Origin: Bubalus kerabau
Lineage: Eukaryota; Chordata; Mammalia; Artiodactyla; Bovidae
Reading direction: 5' to 3'
NCBI RefSeq assembly: GCF_029407905.1
Contig: NC_073626.1
Span: 83,727,482 to 83,791,481, forward strand
DNA: 64,000 bases
Every line of letters starts with the position of its first letter. Position 1 is the first letter of the stretch. The notes beneath the pieces are model-generated. The model saw only the letters and a list, made by a program, of their open reading frames with translations, made no database searches and was not told the origin of the DNA. The translations under genes were made by a program, and so were the position numbers. Shown one piece after another: positions 11,046 through 23,600 of this stretch.

Positions 11046-12250
11046 ACACTATACTGAGGCTAACTTCAAATGATCATATACTTCAGGTTTATTGTGAATT
11101 ATAGTTTTTACAGTCATGATCTTACTTTGGTTGATATAGCAGCATTTAAACATTAAAAAGTAAAACTAGAGAATTCAAATCTGCTTCAGGGAATAAAGAT
11201 AGGGTCTCCTACATTCTTAAATCTTAAAGAAGATGTAGACATGTATTCTCATCAAATAGAAGAATAAAAGAAAAGGGCTTTACCTTTCATTAACCACTTT
11301 GTAAAGAACTGCTTCTATTTATTCTAAAGGGAATTAAAAATGTATAACTATAAGCATTTAGTACAAATTTACCTCACAACAAAAGTGTATGTACTGTTAG
11401 CACTGATGTTATTTATTTATGTGTAAGCTAGAATTACATGCACATCTAGGACCCAGGCTTAAGAAAATGAAAGGGTTTCTCAGGGCTGGAGAAACTATGA
11501 CTATGCAGAGGCCAATTCTAAGCTTTCTTGCAAAGGTTCTGAAAACTGCCAGCCACCCCATGGTTTCTGTTGATAGAGATGCATCCACAATGCTTAATCA
11601 GTGCTCTGTCTTGGTTGATAACCTGCAAACATCTTCTCTAACTCAGAATGGGAGCTTAATCTTCATGCTGGGGGACTGAGAGAGAGAGTAATGGTACCAC
11701 CAGGAATTGGGTGCTATAGTCATAAGTGTGACACCATCCATCAGCTCTAGGCTTCCTGCGGATACATCCTCCACATAGAAGTAGCATCCACTTATCACCA
11801 CCCCAGTGGTGAGGCTTGAATACATTACCTTTAATGAAAGGTCACTTAGGTCAAGTGCAATTATATGAGTGGATGCCGTTTAAAACTGGAAAACCTCATA
11901 AAGTCTTGAAATTAATGTTAAGTTATACATATTTCCAAATTCCCTGCAAGCCCCAACCAGGAGCAGAAAGACATTGTTTTAAAATCATCCTTTATCTTTT
12001 TAAATTTCTTTGGGATGCTGGTTTTGACATTAAGATTTAACTGGGCTAAAAGCTGCCATGTAGCCCGTGAAAAATTAGCTTGCTACCTAAGAAGAAAAAC
12101 ATTTGAAATGTGCAGGTCCCATTCATCATGAATGTGGCTTTTTTTTTAAAGGATGAAAATAGAAGAGTATTGTGATTAAAAAAAAAATACATAATTTTAA
12201 AACTTGAAGAGATTAAGATGCATTTACATTTAGTCTCATTTATTTTGTAC
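11046..12250. other. Single-copy DNA
   Basis: No exon recognised. The 86-codon frame at 11,419-11,679 has a reasonably mixed composition but no domain I know and no clear splice sites, so I do not call it. Confidence 0.4.
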
Positions 12251-12254
12251 ATTG

Positions 12255-12350
12255 TTATACAGGTTATACAGATTCACAGATGGGAAATATATTCAAGGTC
12301 ATACAAGAAAAGAATATTTAATGGTAAAAGTCGGACTCAAAACCAAGTAT
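12255..12350 (-). mobile_element. Probable MIR fragment
   Basis: 'gattcacagatgggaaat', 'caaggtcatacaag' and 'gtcggactcaaaaccaag' follow the antisense MIR core, with high divergence. Confidence 0.45.
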
Positions 12351-14603
12351 TTTATTCCAATTGAAAATATATGTCACAGCACTGCAGTGCTTTGCTTCAT
12401 AATTTTTTGATAAGTATAAGATGATAAAATACTATCAACTGATATGCACTAGGTAAAAATGTTAAGTCATACATTTAGAAATTTCAAGGACACTAAAAAT
12501 GTGCTAAAACTAAAGACTCAATTTGCCTGGGGTAATGGCATTGCTCAGTTTTAAAATATCACACATAAATCAGTCCTTTAATGAATTTCATTTTATTGCC
12601 TTCATTTCTTTAAAAAAAAAAAAAGTTTCCCCTGTCATTGAAGATGCGAAATAAAATGCATCAACAGGAATTAACAGGCAATAGAACTTGATGAATTCTC
12701 CTGGAGAATATTTTTATGATGAAAGCTTGGCATATGTTCCTGTGATTAATCATGATAATACACAAAAGCTCAGCTCCACATAAATAGCCTATTCCTTCTT
12801 TCTGGTATATTCTTCTCTTTTTTCTTCAAAGATGATTAAGTGCTCCACCCTCTCCATAGTCTTCCCTGTGATAACCCCACCTCCACTCCTCCATCCAAAT
12901 CCCACTTCCCCCAAGAAGATATCTCAGATAACCAAAGGAGGAAAGGATCTTGTTCTCCTTTGAATCCCAATGTACTTCAGACTTCCAGCACCCAACACTG
13001 ATCACACAGTATAATATCAGCATGTATTCTCTAGACCTTAAACATTCCAAAAGGATTGAGTTTTATGTTCCAGAAGATAGGTGTGTGGGTAAGGAGTCAA
13101 TAGATATTCCTTGCCAATATAGTGAGTACATAACAAATGACTAAACACATCAGAAACTAAGATACTTTAAAAATTCAATCAGTGGGTCATTGGTTACCAC
13201 ACAAGCTAAAAGTAAGCTTTCCCTAGGAAACATGGATACTTCTAGTCTGATCACCTTTCCTATTAGAGGAATGTGAGAAGAAAAAGGAATTAATTAAAAA
13301 AAGGTCAAATAGAAGATTTTCAATTTAATGTAATCTGAAGGTTTAGTTGACTAAAAACAATCTTCCTCTGGCTGACCAGGGACCAAAATTCCCATCTTTA
13401 CCCAATGGAAGCAAGAGGGGTAGAAGTGAAAACTATTGACCAGTTGTCACATGCCCAGTGACAAAGTTTCCTACTATAATTTATGACAGTCCTATGAGAG
13501 AGGCATTATTATTCCCATTTTCTACCCTACAATATTTGCCCTGGCTGCTCTGGAACCAGGAATTCAGAAAGAATATGGTCAAGATGTGGCATTTCGTGTA
13601 TGTAATATTTCCTCTGCTCTGTTTTATAAAATAAATTTATGTTAAATGAAATAGTGTAAGTGTTTTTAACACTCATTAGTATATATCAAATGTTATTGCT
13701 TATTAAAGGTTAACAATGAGGGCTTAACAATTAAATATCAAACTGTTGACACATTACATTTAAAAATTATCTTACATTAGTGAAGAAAGATTATGAGTTG
13801 GAATGTGCTCTAGAAATATCTTTTCTTTAAATAGCACTAATCAAAGTCAAGTTTCATCTGATTATGAATTTATCAAGCTAGCCATGTGGAGCAATTGCAA
13901 AATTGGGGTTTCCTCTAACCTCCAAATCCTATGACTGGTTGATTTATAATGTTCTTTAATACTGGAATTAGAGTAAACTTTTTCCACCCAATTAAGCTTG
14001 CTGACAGAGTAGTTCTATGTATACGTGGAATTTTCCTGCATTTGGAGCCCTCTTGCCTATCTCCTGCTAAGAGGGAAATGTTTTCTAATCTGAAGACATT
14101 TGCAGCTGTTGGACTAGTTGACTAATCAATTTTGAGGTTTTTTTTCCCCAAAATAAAAATCATCTGGGGACTCTTTGTTACTCAGAATAATAAGAGCTTG
14201 GCATTTCTGAACATCTGTTCATCACTGGATTTTACAAGTGTTCTGAGCCAACCTCTGAAATCCTGAGCTTCTCTTCCAAAATCCATGTAGAGACCTGAAT
14301 AACAGAAATTCTCCATGGCAGGTGTGGGGTTAGGAATGAACATTCCTTGTTTGCACTTTCTAACTTACATCAAGGAGGCCCCATATTTGCTTAGTAGTAT
14401 CCTGTGGTGTAAGAAGATGCAAAGAGCCCTACATGCAGAGTTCTACTGTCCTGATGCATCTGGGCTCCATTTTAATAGAAGCAAAGAATCAGATAAGTGA
14501 CTGCCTTAAAGACCTCATGCAGATCTGGTAAGCATCTAGGTCTCTAGGGAATAAAGTTATGAACATGCCTTGTAAAGTATCAGTCATGTTTACACTAACC
14601 ACT
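12351..14603. other. Single-copy DNA with a MIR scrap
   Basis: About 2.2 kb without a gene. At 13,478-13,530 'cagtcctatgagagaggcat' then 'attattcccattttc' is a short antisense MIR-like piece. Frames at 12,826-13,144 on both strands show no family features. Confidence 0.45.
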
Positions 14604-14930
14604 GCAAGGAGATCCAACCAGTCCATTCTAAGGGAGATCAGCCCTGGGTGTTCTTTGGAAGGAATGATGCAAAAGCTAAAACTCCAGTACTTTGGCCACC
14701 TCATGCGAAGAGTTGACTCATTGGAAAAGACTCTGATGCTGGGAGGGATTGGGGTCAGGAGGAAAAGGGGACGACAGAGGATGAGATGGCTGGATGGCAT
14801 CACCGACTCAATGGACATGAGTTTGGGTAAACTCTGGGAGTTGGTGATGGACAGGGAGGCCTGGCGTGCTGCAATTCATGGGGTCGCAAAGAGTCGGACA
14901 TGACTGAACAACTGAACTGAACTGAGCACA
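14604..14930 (+). mobile_element. BovB 3' end, 5'-truncated
   Basis: Encodes the C-terminal tail of the BovB reverse transcriptase protein in one frame (RRSNQSILREISPG..., ending near MDREAWRAAIHGVAKSRT), then ends with the ACTGA-type 3' repeat 'gaactgaactgag'. About 327 bp remain. No clean target duplication was found. Confidence 0.93.
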
Positions 14931-14969
14931 ACATTCTCATCAAGTTCTTCAGTTACCAAAAAAGTGTGC

Positions 14970-14990
14970 GGGGCGGGGGGTGGGGGCGGG
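14970..14990 (+). other. G-quadruplex-forming run
   Basis: Four G runs (4, 6, 5 and 3) separated by single bases fit the canonical G3+N1-7 pattern. It stands alone in AT-rich DNA 40 bp after the BovB tail. Confidence 0.85.
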
Positions 14991-15186
14991 TGGCAAGAGG
15001 AGGGTGACTCAGTTTATATAAGGTCACTATGAAGAACATGTTTAGAGGTTTTGCTGAATGGAATACATTTCAAACTTTTTATAATCCAGCTATATCTACC
15101 AAAAAATTCTAGGTTGTTTATTTTTCATTTCAATAATTTATTTTTTCATTTATTTTACCCTAGTCAAGAAATCCTATATGTTGGTC
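14991..15186. other. Single-copy DNA
   Basis: Nothing recognised. Confidence 0.4.
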
Positions 15187-15378
15187 AAGCCCTAGGTGAT
15201 TCAGACAGTAAAGAAGATGCCCACAATGCCAGAAATCCTGCTTTGATCCCTGGGTTGAGAAGATCCCCTGGAGGGCATGGCAACCCATTCCAGTATTCTT
15301 GCCTGGAGAATTCCATGGACAGCAGAGCTTGGTGATCTACAGTCCATGGGATCCCAAAGAGTCAGACATAGCTGAGCA
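15187..15378 (+). mobile_element. Bov-tA SINE, diverged
   Basis: 'ccctaggtgattcagacagt', 'tttgatccctgggttgag', 'ccagtattcttgcctggaga' and 'agagtcagacatagctgag' are in order. More diverged than most copies in the window. Confidence 0.9.
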
Positions 15379-15807
15379 ATTTTCATTCATTAGGGACAAA
15401 TATCTATGTGGCCTCAGGCAAGTTATCTACTTTTTTCACATCTTTTTCTAACCGAAAAGTTGCAAAGTAGGAAAGAAATGAGGCAAAAGGAACAAATGGG
15501 TCTGGGTTACCCAGGTCGACATTTACAGCCTTAATTTTCTACCCCCAGAGGAACACTGGCCTTAAACAAAGGGAGCTCTGCCGATTTAGAGTTCTACGTA
15601 CTTGCAGATGTTCGCATCAAAATTAGAGAGTCAAGACTGGCAATTTGAAGACAGCACTTCTAGAACTGTGTTGCAAATACAATAGCTTAATTTGGAATTC
15701 TGTCTAAAAGTGACTTTGAGGACTTTGTAGAAGTAATAAAGGATGGTACACAAAAAATGTATGTTGACTGTTTGATTTGCTGATACACTAAAATTTTTTA
15801 TTGAACT
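15379..15807. other. Single-copy DNA
   Basis: Nothing recognised. Confidence 0.45.
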
Positions 15808-15820
15808 GAGGTCCATCCTG

Positions 15821-15948
15821 TGTGTTGTGTTAGGTCGCTCAGTCGTGTCTGACTCTTTGCGACCCCACGGACTGTAGCCCGCCAGACTCTTCTGTCCATG
15901 GGATTCTCTAGGCAAGAATACTGGAGTGTTTTTCCATTTCCTTCTCCA
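15821..15948 (-). mobile_element. Bov-tA SINE, 5'-truncated
   Basis: Minus-strand copy from 'tgtgttgtgttaggtcgctc' to 'tttccttctcca'. Flanked by a 13-bp repeat with one mismatch: 'gaggtccatcctg' (15,808) and 'gaggcccatcctg' (15,949). Confidence 0.95.
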
Positions 15949-15961
15949 GAGGCCCATCCTG

Positions 15962-17769
15962 AGAAAACATAAATTCTGAAAGTAAATTAATACTAAGGGA
16001 ATCTTGGAAGAGCCATGTGCACTTTCTCCATCTTTTTTCTTTAATACAAGGAGAGGTAGGGTAGAGTGCTGAAATCTGTTTAACACCTATCATAGGGTTA
16101 TTATAAGAATAAAGTAGTAAATCAAATGTGAGAGTCTGGGGAAACTAAAACATATAATACCAGGTCAAAATATTAAACTCTATTAATAACATATATAATT
16201 TTTATAACTTTTAGAGTATTTTCAAATAGACTACCAATGTCCAGCTTCTCTTAATCTTTACATTTGAATTTAATAAGCATGTAGAGAACTAAGTAAAGCT
16301 GCTCTTAAAACTAGGTTTAAAAAAATGGTTTTTAATCAAGCCACTGCCTATTCTGGAAAAAATAAATGTAACAGCAGCTATTAAATGACATTTTCAATGA
16401 AAATTTGGTGTCCTTTTACAAAGTAAAACATCTTTTTAAAGGATATATCATTATTCCTAAGTTTTTATATTTAATAAAATCTGTATTTGTGTATGTTTGT
16501 TTTTCTTAAAAAATTGAACACATCTCTTTCTTCTTCCCAGGGACCTATCTCAACATCCTCCCATCCACATATACTCCCATCTGGATGGTTCTCCTTTTTG
16601 TCTAAACGCTTAGATATTCTGGTGTGTGTATGTGTGTGTGTTTAATGAAGAATGGCAGCTCTGAAGGAGGCAAGAAAGCTTTTTTTTGAAGAATGCCTCT
16701 TTCTAGTTGAAGTAGGACACCTGCTTTGAATATATTCTAGCATGTTAAGAGGAGAATCCAACACTGAAAAATATGGAAAGGCAAAATTACAAATCCACAA
16801 ACAACCTGGTTCATTAGCCACAGATTACAGAACAGATTTAAGTGAAAGAAGTCTCTGGACTGCCTAGGGAGTCATCGTTAGCAACAATCATTTCCTTCCT
16901 CTCTCTCTCTCTTCCAACCTTTCTTTGTCTCTGTCTCCTTCCTCTCCTTTTCTCCTGCTGGAAGTCTGATTCAGAGCAACAGATGCATGGCAGAAGAGCA
17001 ATAGACACAAAACCCCAATAAAGAGCCTAAGAAAACCTTGTCAGAGCTGGCCACCATTCACATTCGGCAACACAGTAACTGGCCAATCTAATAAAACACC
17101 TGCTTTGATCATTTTACTTATTGTCCACGAACCTTGGATTGCAGCGTCACTTAAGTACAGTTGCTTGTCCCCAGCTCCTTACGGAAAGAGATCACTTGAA
17201 ATAACCGGGCTCCTCAGGCCCTTATCACATGAATTGCGTGAGCCTCATCCTAGTCAAGTCCAACACAGGCTCAAGGGCACTAAAGTGAATCATACCTGCA
17301 CCAGGTAGGTAATAGATTTTTCAGGCCAGTTCTCTGTTTCTACTGATACATAATCTACTTCTTCATTTTTATAGAATAGCCTTCATATTTTAACTATTTA
17401 GGGGTCATCTCAGAGCTCTCTAGAATTTTTTTTCTAGAGCTGAATTTTTGTCTTCATTAGCCCAATTTTCTTATAATAGAAATTAGGTTGCTTTCATTCA
17501 GTTACGTGTTTCTCTGTCTCTGTGTCCCTTTCTCTTTTCTCTCTCTTCACCCCTCTTTCTCTCCCCCATCCCCTCCCCCTCCCTTGCCCACCCACTTAGG
17601 ACCACTGATACTTAGCTCCCTGGGAAGTATAAAAGAAGTTTATAATCACCTCAGGCTGATTATCTGTGCTATTAGTGTGCTATTAGACAGTTATTCTTTT
17701 CCTCCTCCTTTGTTATTAAGAGAACCCCAATTTAGTTTGAAACATCTAATAATACAACTTGAAAGCTAT
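15962..17769. other. Single-copy DNA with pyrimidine-rich runs
   Basis: About 1.8 kb with no gene. Holds a short (TG)n (16,622-16,640), a (CT)n at about 16,895-16,913 and a strongly pyrimidine-rich stretch at 17,507-17,590 that makes the 117-codon frame there look protein-like (Ser/Pro/Leu). No repeat family assigned. Confidence 0.45.
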
Positions 17770-17960
17770 CTTTCCCAGCTTCCTCTCTCGCAACCCATAA
17801 GTGGCCATATAACAATTCTGGCCAACGAGGCCCGTGAATAAGTCAGCTGAGCATTTCTGAGAAATTCACTTTCCTGACATGGGCTCTAAACCTTCCTCCT
17901 TGTATTTTCTTACATCCTGCCTGAAATGCCAAAGTGATATCCTTAACTAAATGCTATGAT
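17770..17960 (+). repeat. Ancient repeat relic, copy 1 of 3
   Basis: 'gtggccatataacaattc' plus 'tggccaacgaggc' and, further on, 'catcctgcctgaaatgcc' parallel two nearby stretches (18,345-18,745 and 20,390-20,690). The family is an old interspersed repeat that I cannot name with confidence. Confidence 0.35.
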
Positions 17961-18344
17961 CAGAATGGATTAGAAACTGTTCTTTCAAAATTCATATATA
18001 CAAGCAATGTTTCTTAGAGCATGGGGAACTATTCCAGTTTGGGGAACTTTTACTTAAAATGTAAAATTATAGGCCTGAATTCCAGGTACTACAATGCAAA
18101 CATTTGAAAATTTATACCAAAATATCTCTGAAGGTAGAAGACAAAGGACACTATCACATCTGCAGGTGCAAAATATCATCAATCATGCCACCAACACCAG
18201 GAGAGATCCCCCACCCCGCCATTAAATCCTCTCCATTCTCTAATGTCAATAAATAATAACTGGCAAAAGATGATATATTTTCAAAAGACGCTTAAACTGC
18301 AAAGATGAAAGTAGGCCAAGAGAGCGTCATGACCACAATAACTT
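17961..18344. other. Single-copy DNA
   Basis: Nothing recognised. Confidence 0.4.
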
Positions 18345-18745
18345 ATGCTCCCATTTGAGAAATGGCCCCTGAGCCAGGGACAACATTTCTCAGCCTTTCA
18401 TTGCATCTAGGTGGAGTTATGTGACTCTTCCTCACCATCTAAATATAAATAAATATAAAAATAAACCAGTCATGTGTGCTTCTTCTGGGCTGAAGAGGTA
18501 GGTGTAACTCTTCATTATGTCTGGGTTTTTTGTTTGTTTTTTTGGTCTGTTAGCTGATTTAGGGTACCTCGAGGCAAGAGGAGCCACAGAAGGACTCATG
18601 AATGATTATGTGGAAGGTCACTTGCCAACTAGGAACAACCACAGGGATCTTTGCATGAGTAAGAAACACAATTTCATTGTACTAAGCTACCAAGACTTTT
18701 GGGAGTATTTGATGCTGAAATTAGTGTTACTCTAATTAATACTAA
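18345..18745 (+). repeat. Ancient repeat relic, copy 2 of 3
   Basis: 'gacaacatttctcagcct', 'catctaggtggagttatg' and 'tgactcttcctcacca', then near its end 'gtactaagctaccaagac' and 'gtgttactctaat', parallel an old LTR-like mammalian repeat. About 400 bp in one orientation. Family name withheld. Confidence 0.4.
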
Positions 18746-19072
18746 GGGCAAAAAACTGAAATCTCAAACTTTACTGAGCTAAGCCTGAGATAACCGAGAA
18801 AGCATTAAAGTGATTGAGCTAACATAGAAATAATTACATTTTCTGCCATTAGGCAAAAATGGGACATTAAAATAGAAATTAAATTAATTTATAGGGAAAT
18901 GAAAATTGCAATTTTGTTCTCTATGGAGTTTACAATCTATAAAACTTATACCTGCCAGGTAGTAAACATATTTTAATTTTGATGTGTCCATTTGGTTTGG
19001 GTAGAGTGTTGCTGTTCTGCAAAGAATTTCCTCACTGATTTCTGTAAGGAAGTGAAATAAATAATATGCTCC
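18746..19072. other. Single-copy DNA
   Basis: Nothing recognised. Confidence 0.4.
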
Positions 19073-19082
19073 TCATTGCTAT

Positions 19083-19162
19083 AGATGGAGGAGCCCAGTA
19101 GGCTACAGTCCATGGGGTAGCAAAGAGTCGGACACGACTAAGCAATTTCACTTCACTTCACT
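19083..19162 (+). mobile_element. Short 5'-truncated Bov-tA insertion
   Basis: Only the last part of the SINE ('ggctacagtccatggggta', 'agagtcggacacgactaag') and a (CACTT)n tail. Exact 10-bp target duplication 'tcattgctat' at 19,073 and 19,163. Confidence 0.96.
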
Positions 19163-19259
19163 TCATTGCTATTTAGGGAAGTAGACGCTACTGCAATATT
19201 TCATTTTTTTCTGACTAGATTATTTCAAGGTGATTGTGATTTGGGTTCAAAAGTCAACT

Positions 19260-19525
19260 GCTGCTAAGTCACTTCAGTCGTGTCTGACACTGTGCGACCC
19301 CATAGATGGCAGCCCACCAGGCTCCGCCGTCCCTGGGATTCTCCAGGCAAGAACTCTGGAGTGGGTTGCCATTTCCTTTTCCAATGCATGAAAGTGAAAA
19401 GTGAAAGTGAAGCGGCTCAGTTGTGTCTGACTCTTCACGACCCCATGGACTGCAGCCTCCCAGGCTCCTCCGTCCATGGGATTTTCCAGGCAAGAGTACT
19501 GGAGTGGGTTGCCATTGCCTTCTCC
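19260..19525 (-). mobile_element. BOV-A2 dimeric SINE
   Basis: Two Bov-A monomers in tandem joined by 'gaaagtgaaaagtgaaagtg', read antisense. Exact 12-bp target duplication 'caaaagtcaact' at 19,248-19,259 and 19,526-19,537. Confidence 0.97.
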
Positions 19526-19537
19526 CAAAAGTCAACT

Positions 19538-20389
19538 ACGTTTCTTTAAAAGTTAAGTTTGGTAAAAACTATGAATGCTATCATTTTTCCCTCTAAAATT
19601 AGACAGCTTCTATTCCACTGTGCCCAGGAACCCTCTACAAACTTAAAGCAAAACTTTTGATTTGCTGGGTCATCTTGTTCCAGGTTTTTAAAAAGATGTC
19701 AGTATTATTATTCCTGACAATATAAAGAACAGCTTCTGGTTTAGAGAGGTGTGCTTGTGACCTAGTTGAAATATCTGATGAAGTTCTTCCATGCCCAGTG
19801 GGAGGCACCATGAGCTCTTCAGTTTAGTTGATTTCAGCAAGATAACAGACCAAACTGGGAAGAAAAAAAAAAAGAAGAAAAGCCTCTTTTCTAAATTAGT
19901 GAGACACTGTTTTACTTAGGAGTTGCATATGTTTCATGGGTTAGAGCTTTAATTCAATGTCCATTTGTTCTTTTGTAGAATCTTTCTAGAAAGATACAGC
20001 TTTAGACAACCTTGGATTGTGAGTATAGGCTGAGTATGAGGTGAAATGGCAGATGGGATTATTTTTCCTTCTTCATTCTGAAAAGATTATCTACAGCTTT
20101 CTCTTTGCATCTATTTGACAACAGTGTAGTTATAAACCCATTGTTTCCCAGGTAACATTCTACCTCAAAAATAGGATAATTTTTCCCATAGAAAAACCAG
20201 ACATAAAATGAGAAAAGTTCTTATTTTGGGGGAAGATAAATCCGCTTAGAATAAGTGATCATTCTTTCGGATTTTACCATAAACCCAAAACAATATGCTA
20301 AGGGAGAATGTATGTTGGAGAAGCAGCCCAGTTTACCTTAAAAACAGAACCCCAGCTTCATTGAGAGTGGCAATGGGTTCAGCTAAAAA
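19538..20389. other. Single-copy DNA
   Basis: Nothing recognised. Confidence 0.45.
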
Positions 20390-20690
20390 GTTATTCCACA
20401 TATGGCCCCAGCAAGGGGTGGCATTTTTCAGTTATAGCACATAAGACATGAATAAAAGTCTCTAGATGGTCTTCTGGGAAAGCTCTTAGAGAAAGCTCAC
20501 TCAGCTGGGACTTGTCTTTTGCACTGTCTGTCCTCCTGCCTGGAATGTAGTCAGGATACTAGAGGTGGGGCAGCCATTTTGAGACCACAAGGCAACAAGT
20601 CAGGATAAAAGCCACATATTAAGGACTGCCAAATGGTAGGAAAAATGGGCTTAGATTCCTGAGGGCTGTGGGTCTGCAAGGATTGTGAAA
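20390..20690 (+). repeat. Ancient repeat relic, copy 3 of 3
   Basis: 'cctgcctggaatgtagtcag', 'ggggcagccattttgag' and 'aagccacatattaagga' parallel the relics at 17.8 and 18.4 kb and the same remembered consensus. Strongly diverged. Confidence 0.35.
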
Positions 20691-23600
20691 TCCTAACTTA
20701 TGTCATTTGTCTCAACTTAATGTCACATGAGTAAAACAAAACTTCTATTTGGTTAACCCAGGGAAAGTTAGATTATATCTTATGGGCTGTCAAACCTAAA
20801 CTGTGTTGATCGAATTAGGTTGTAAGGAAAACACTAAAATAAATTTATAATAACAGTTTCTAAGCAAGTATTTCAGAGGCATTCATTTATTTTGGCAATT
20901 ATTAACATGTATAAATCATTTTTATATGTTCTTTAAAATGAGTCCTCCAAGGAACTCTACTTGGCAACAACATACACAACTCTCATAGAAGGGTCAATAT
21001 GAACACATTTTATCCCTCCATTCACTAATTCAGTGAACATCTACTGAGGGCACAGTAACCATTGTGCTGTGGACAGGGATGCAAAAATGAAAAACAAGTG
21101 CCTGACTGCAAGAACCTCCATTTGCTTGAAAGTAATGGATGAAATAATAAAAGCAATAAGACGAAGTCTTTTTTTTGAAACATTCTGTTTTCCAGTTCTC
21201 TGCTTCCTATGGGTTATTGCATGTACATTAGCTCTCCAAGAGATGGATAAGCACCACAATCAACATTAACAAAATAAAAGAATCTGAACCACCAACATGG
21301 TATCCAGTGCTAAATGTTCAGAGCACTATCTCATAATTTGAAATTTTAATTAAATGTCATACCAGTGTATTCATTACAGCTGTGAGAAATAATTGGAGAA
21401 AATTTCTCATTCTGTCCATGACAAAACTTACTTTTTCCAAAATTAGAGAACTGCTAAAAGCAGATATTGAGTGCTATTCCACTTTGTTTTGTTATTTCTA
21501 TGAGTAAAAAAATTATTGTACATCAGACCTTTACATCAGTACCAAAGGACAATTATTCACAGTGGTATAGTCAGCAAAATATTAACACCAGTGAGTATCA
21601 GGAAAACCACTTGCCAGTCACCTCTTCCTCTGTGTTACCATCAGCACATCACTCCACTTCTTTCTACCTCTGTTTACTTAGGGGTTAAATAATGGTGAGG
21701 AATTAAATTAATGTGTTTCATTGAACTAAAATTCTCCTATTTCCCTGCTCTAGTCTCTGCATGATGCATTTGTAGACAAGTTTCCCAGCTAAGAGCAGCA
21801 CATTAAGATTATTTTTAAATGATGCATGGCGGCTTCTCTGTTTCCGTTGCCTCAGGAATTATATATCTTAGGCCATATCCCATGTAAAATGACAATTTTA
21901 TATATAATTAAACAATATGTCATCTTGAATTAATAATACCAAATCACTCTACTCAGGCTCAGAATATAGGACTGGTTTTATTATTTCCAGCTTTTAAGGA
22001 CTTAACTTATATTGCACCCATTTGAGATAATTCAATGAAAATTAGATGGGGAGTACATTGTTTTAAATTTATTGTTCAAAAGTATATCCCAGATATTCAG
22101 GAGTGAGTCTAACAAAGCTTATTTAAAAGCGCAGTGATCTTCTTGCCTCATTCAAATAAATTGCTTTCAAAGTCTAAAAGAAAGATTCATTATATGCAAA
22201 ATCTGGATGCTGAAATTCAGATCTTTTTTATATAGAAAACAGAAGTAATTAACACATCTGAAAGTTATCTGCAAATCACCACAGAGAGGTACCTGCTTCT
22301 CTTCCTACTTTCATGAAAATATCTGAAACTGAAATATATTAAGTGTAACCAGTATAACCCCCCACATTCTGAATTTGATACACAAGATTATAAATGCTAT
22401 CATCTTGCTTGCAACAAGATGTTCAAGGGACATGAACACTCTTTATAAAGCCTTTAGTTATCACCCTGCAAAGCAACTCACACCTGCAAGTATTCCTCTC
22501 TTACAAATACATACGTTCCCCTCTACTCACCACAATGAGTTAAAGGTAGACAAAAGCTCCGTGGCAGCCTTTGAGTCATTACTTTGCTCTACCATTCCTT
22601 TCATTTTAGGTGTCATAGCACAGTCCTTTACAGAGAACCATTCATTCTGCTAGGTTTACTGCAAACACTGAAAGAGGTGTCTGGTACTTGCTGGAAGATT
22701 TGGCTTTTCTGCTTCTGGTCACTCTCCCCACAAAAAGAGCAAGACCAGTTTCTGAGCTATTCTTAACTCTCCTTCCAAAACATTTGAAAAGAGAAAGACA
22801 AGACTTCTTGATTTCCATGCAAACTCCCAGCCTGCCCGCCTGCCTGCTGCTGCCAACACTTCTCACTCTCGCTGGTGATGACACTCAGCAAGCTCCCCAG
22901 CCCCGATGCTTCGTTATGTAAGGCTGTCTAGGTCAAGTGTAGGAGACACACTGCTGGCCTGTGAAAACTCATGGAACTGTTCCTTCAGATTAACACTTCA
23001 GGGACTATGGAAGCTGCAGGAAGCTGAGCTTTCACTACATCTTTTGGGGGTAAATATTTTTTTTTTTTTTGCATGAAATCAGTGGTTTATGTGCTATAGT
23101 CTTGGCAGATGCCTGTCAGCCATGCTGAGAGGTGCAGAGAGAAATTATTAAGAGATTTCAGTTCTGTCAGCATGCTTGAATAAACATAGGAAGTCTTCTA
23201 GCCATCCTAGCTTTAAAACCTTTAAAGAGAAAATGAATCATAAATCAGAGTTTGCTTGTCAAGCATCATCTCTAACCATCGAGGAATGCATGTTGATTTG
23301 ACTGTTTAAACTGACTGCAATCCATTTGCTCAGAGGTGTTGTAGGAGAGCATTATTAGATGGGGCTATTAGCTGAAAGAGATTTACTGCAGTTCTTGGCT
23401 GTTATTTTGCCCTTGTCTGATTGCAAATTTGTTTCACTTGTAAGTGAGCTGTATGTTTTCCTGTATTTGTCTTTTGTTGTGATAGTTTGTTATAATATGA
23501 GAATGGAGCCTGCATAACCTGGCAGTTAGGTGACTTCAACGAATCATAAATCCTGTCTATTTATTCCAAGGTGAATGCTGCAGTGGGAGCGCCATTCGGT

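Noticed and set aside
11419..11679. 86-codon frame with mixed composition as a host exon
   Set aside because: No domain, no convincing acceptor or donor at its edges, no neighbouring exon-like frame.
17488..17841. 117-codon Pro/Ser/Leu-rich frame
   Set aside because: Its composition comes from a pyrimidine-rich tract; no domain or conserved start.
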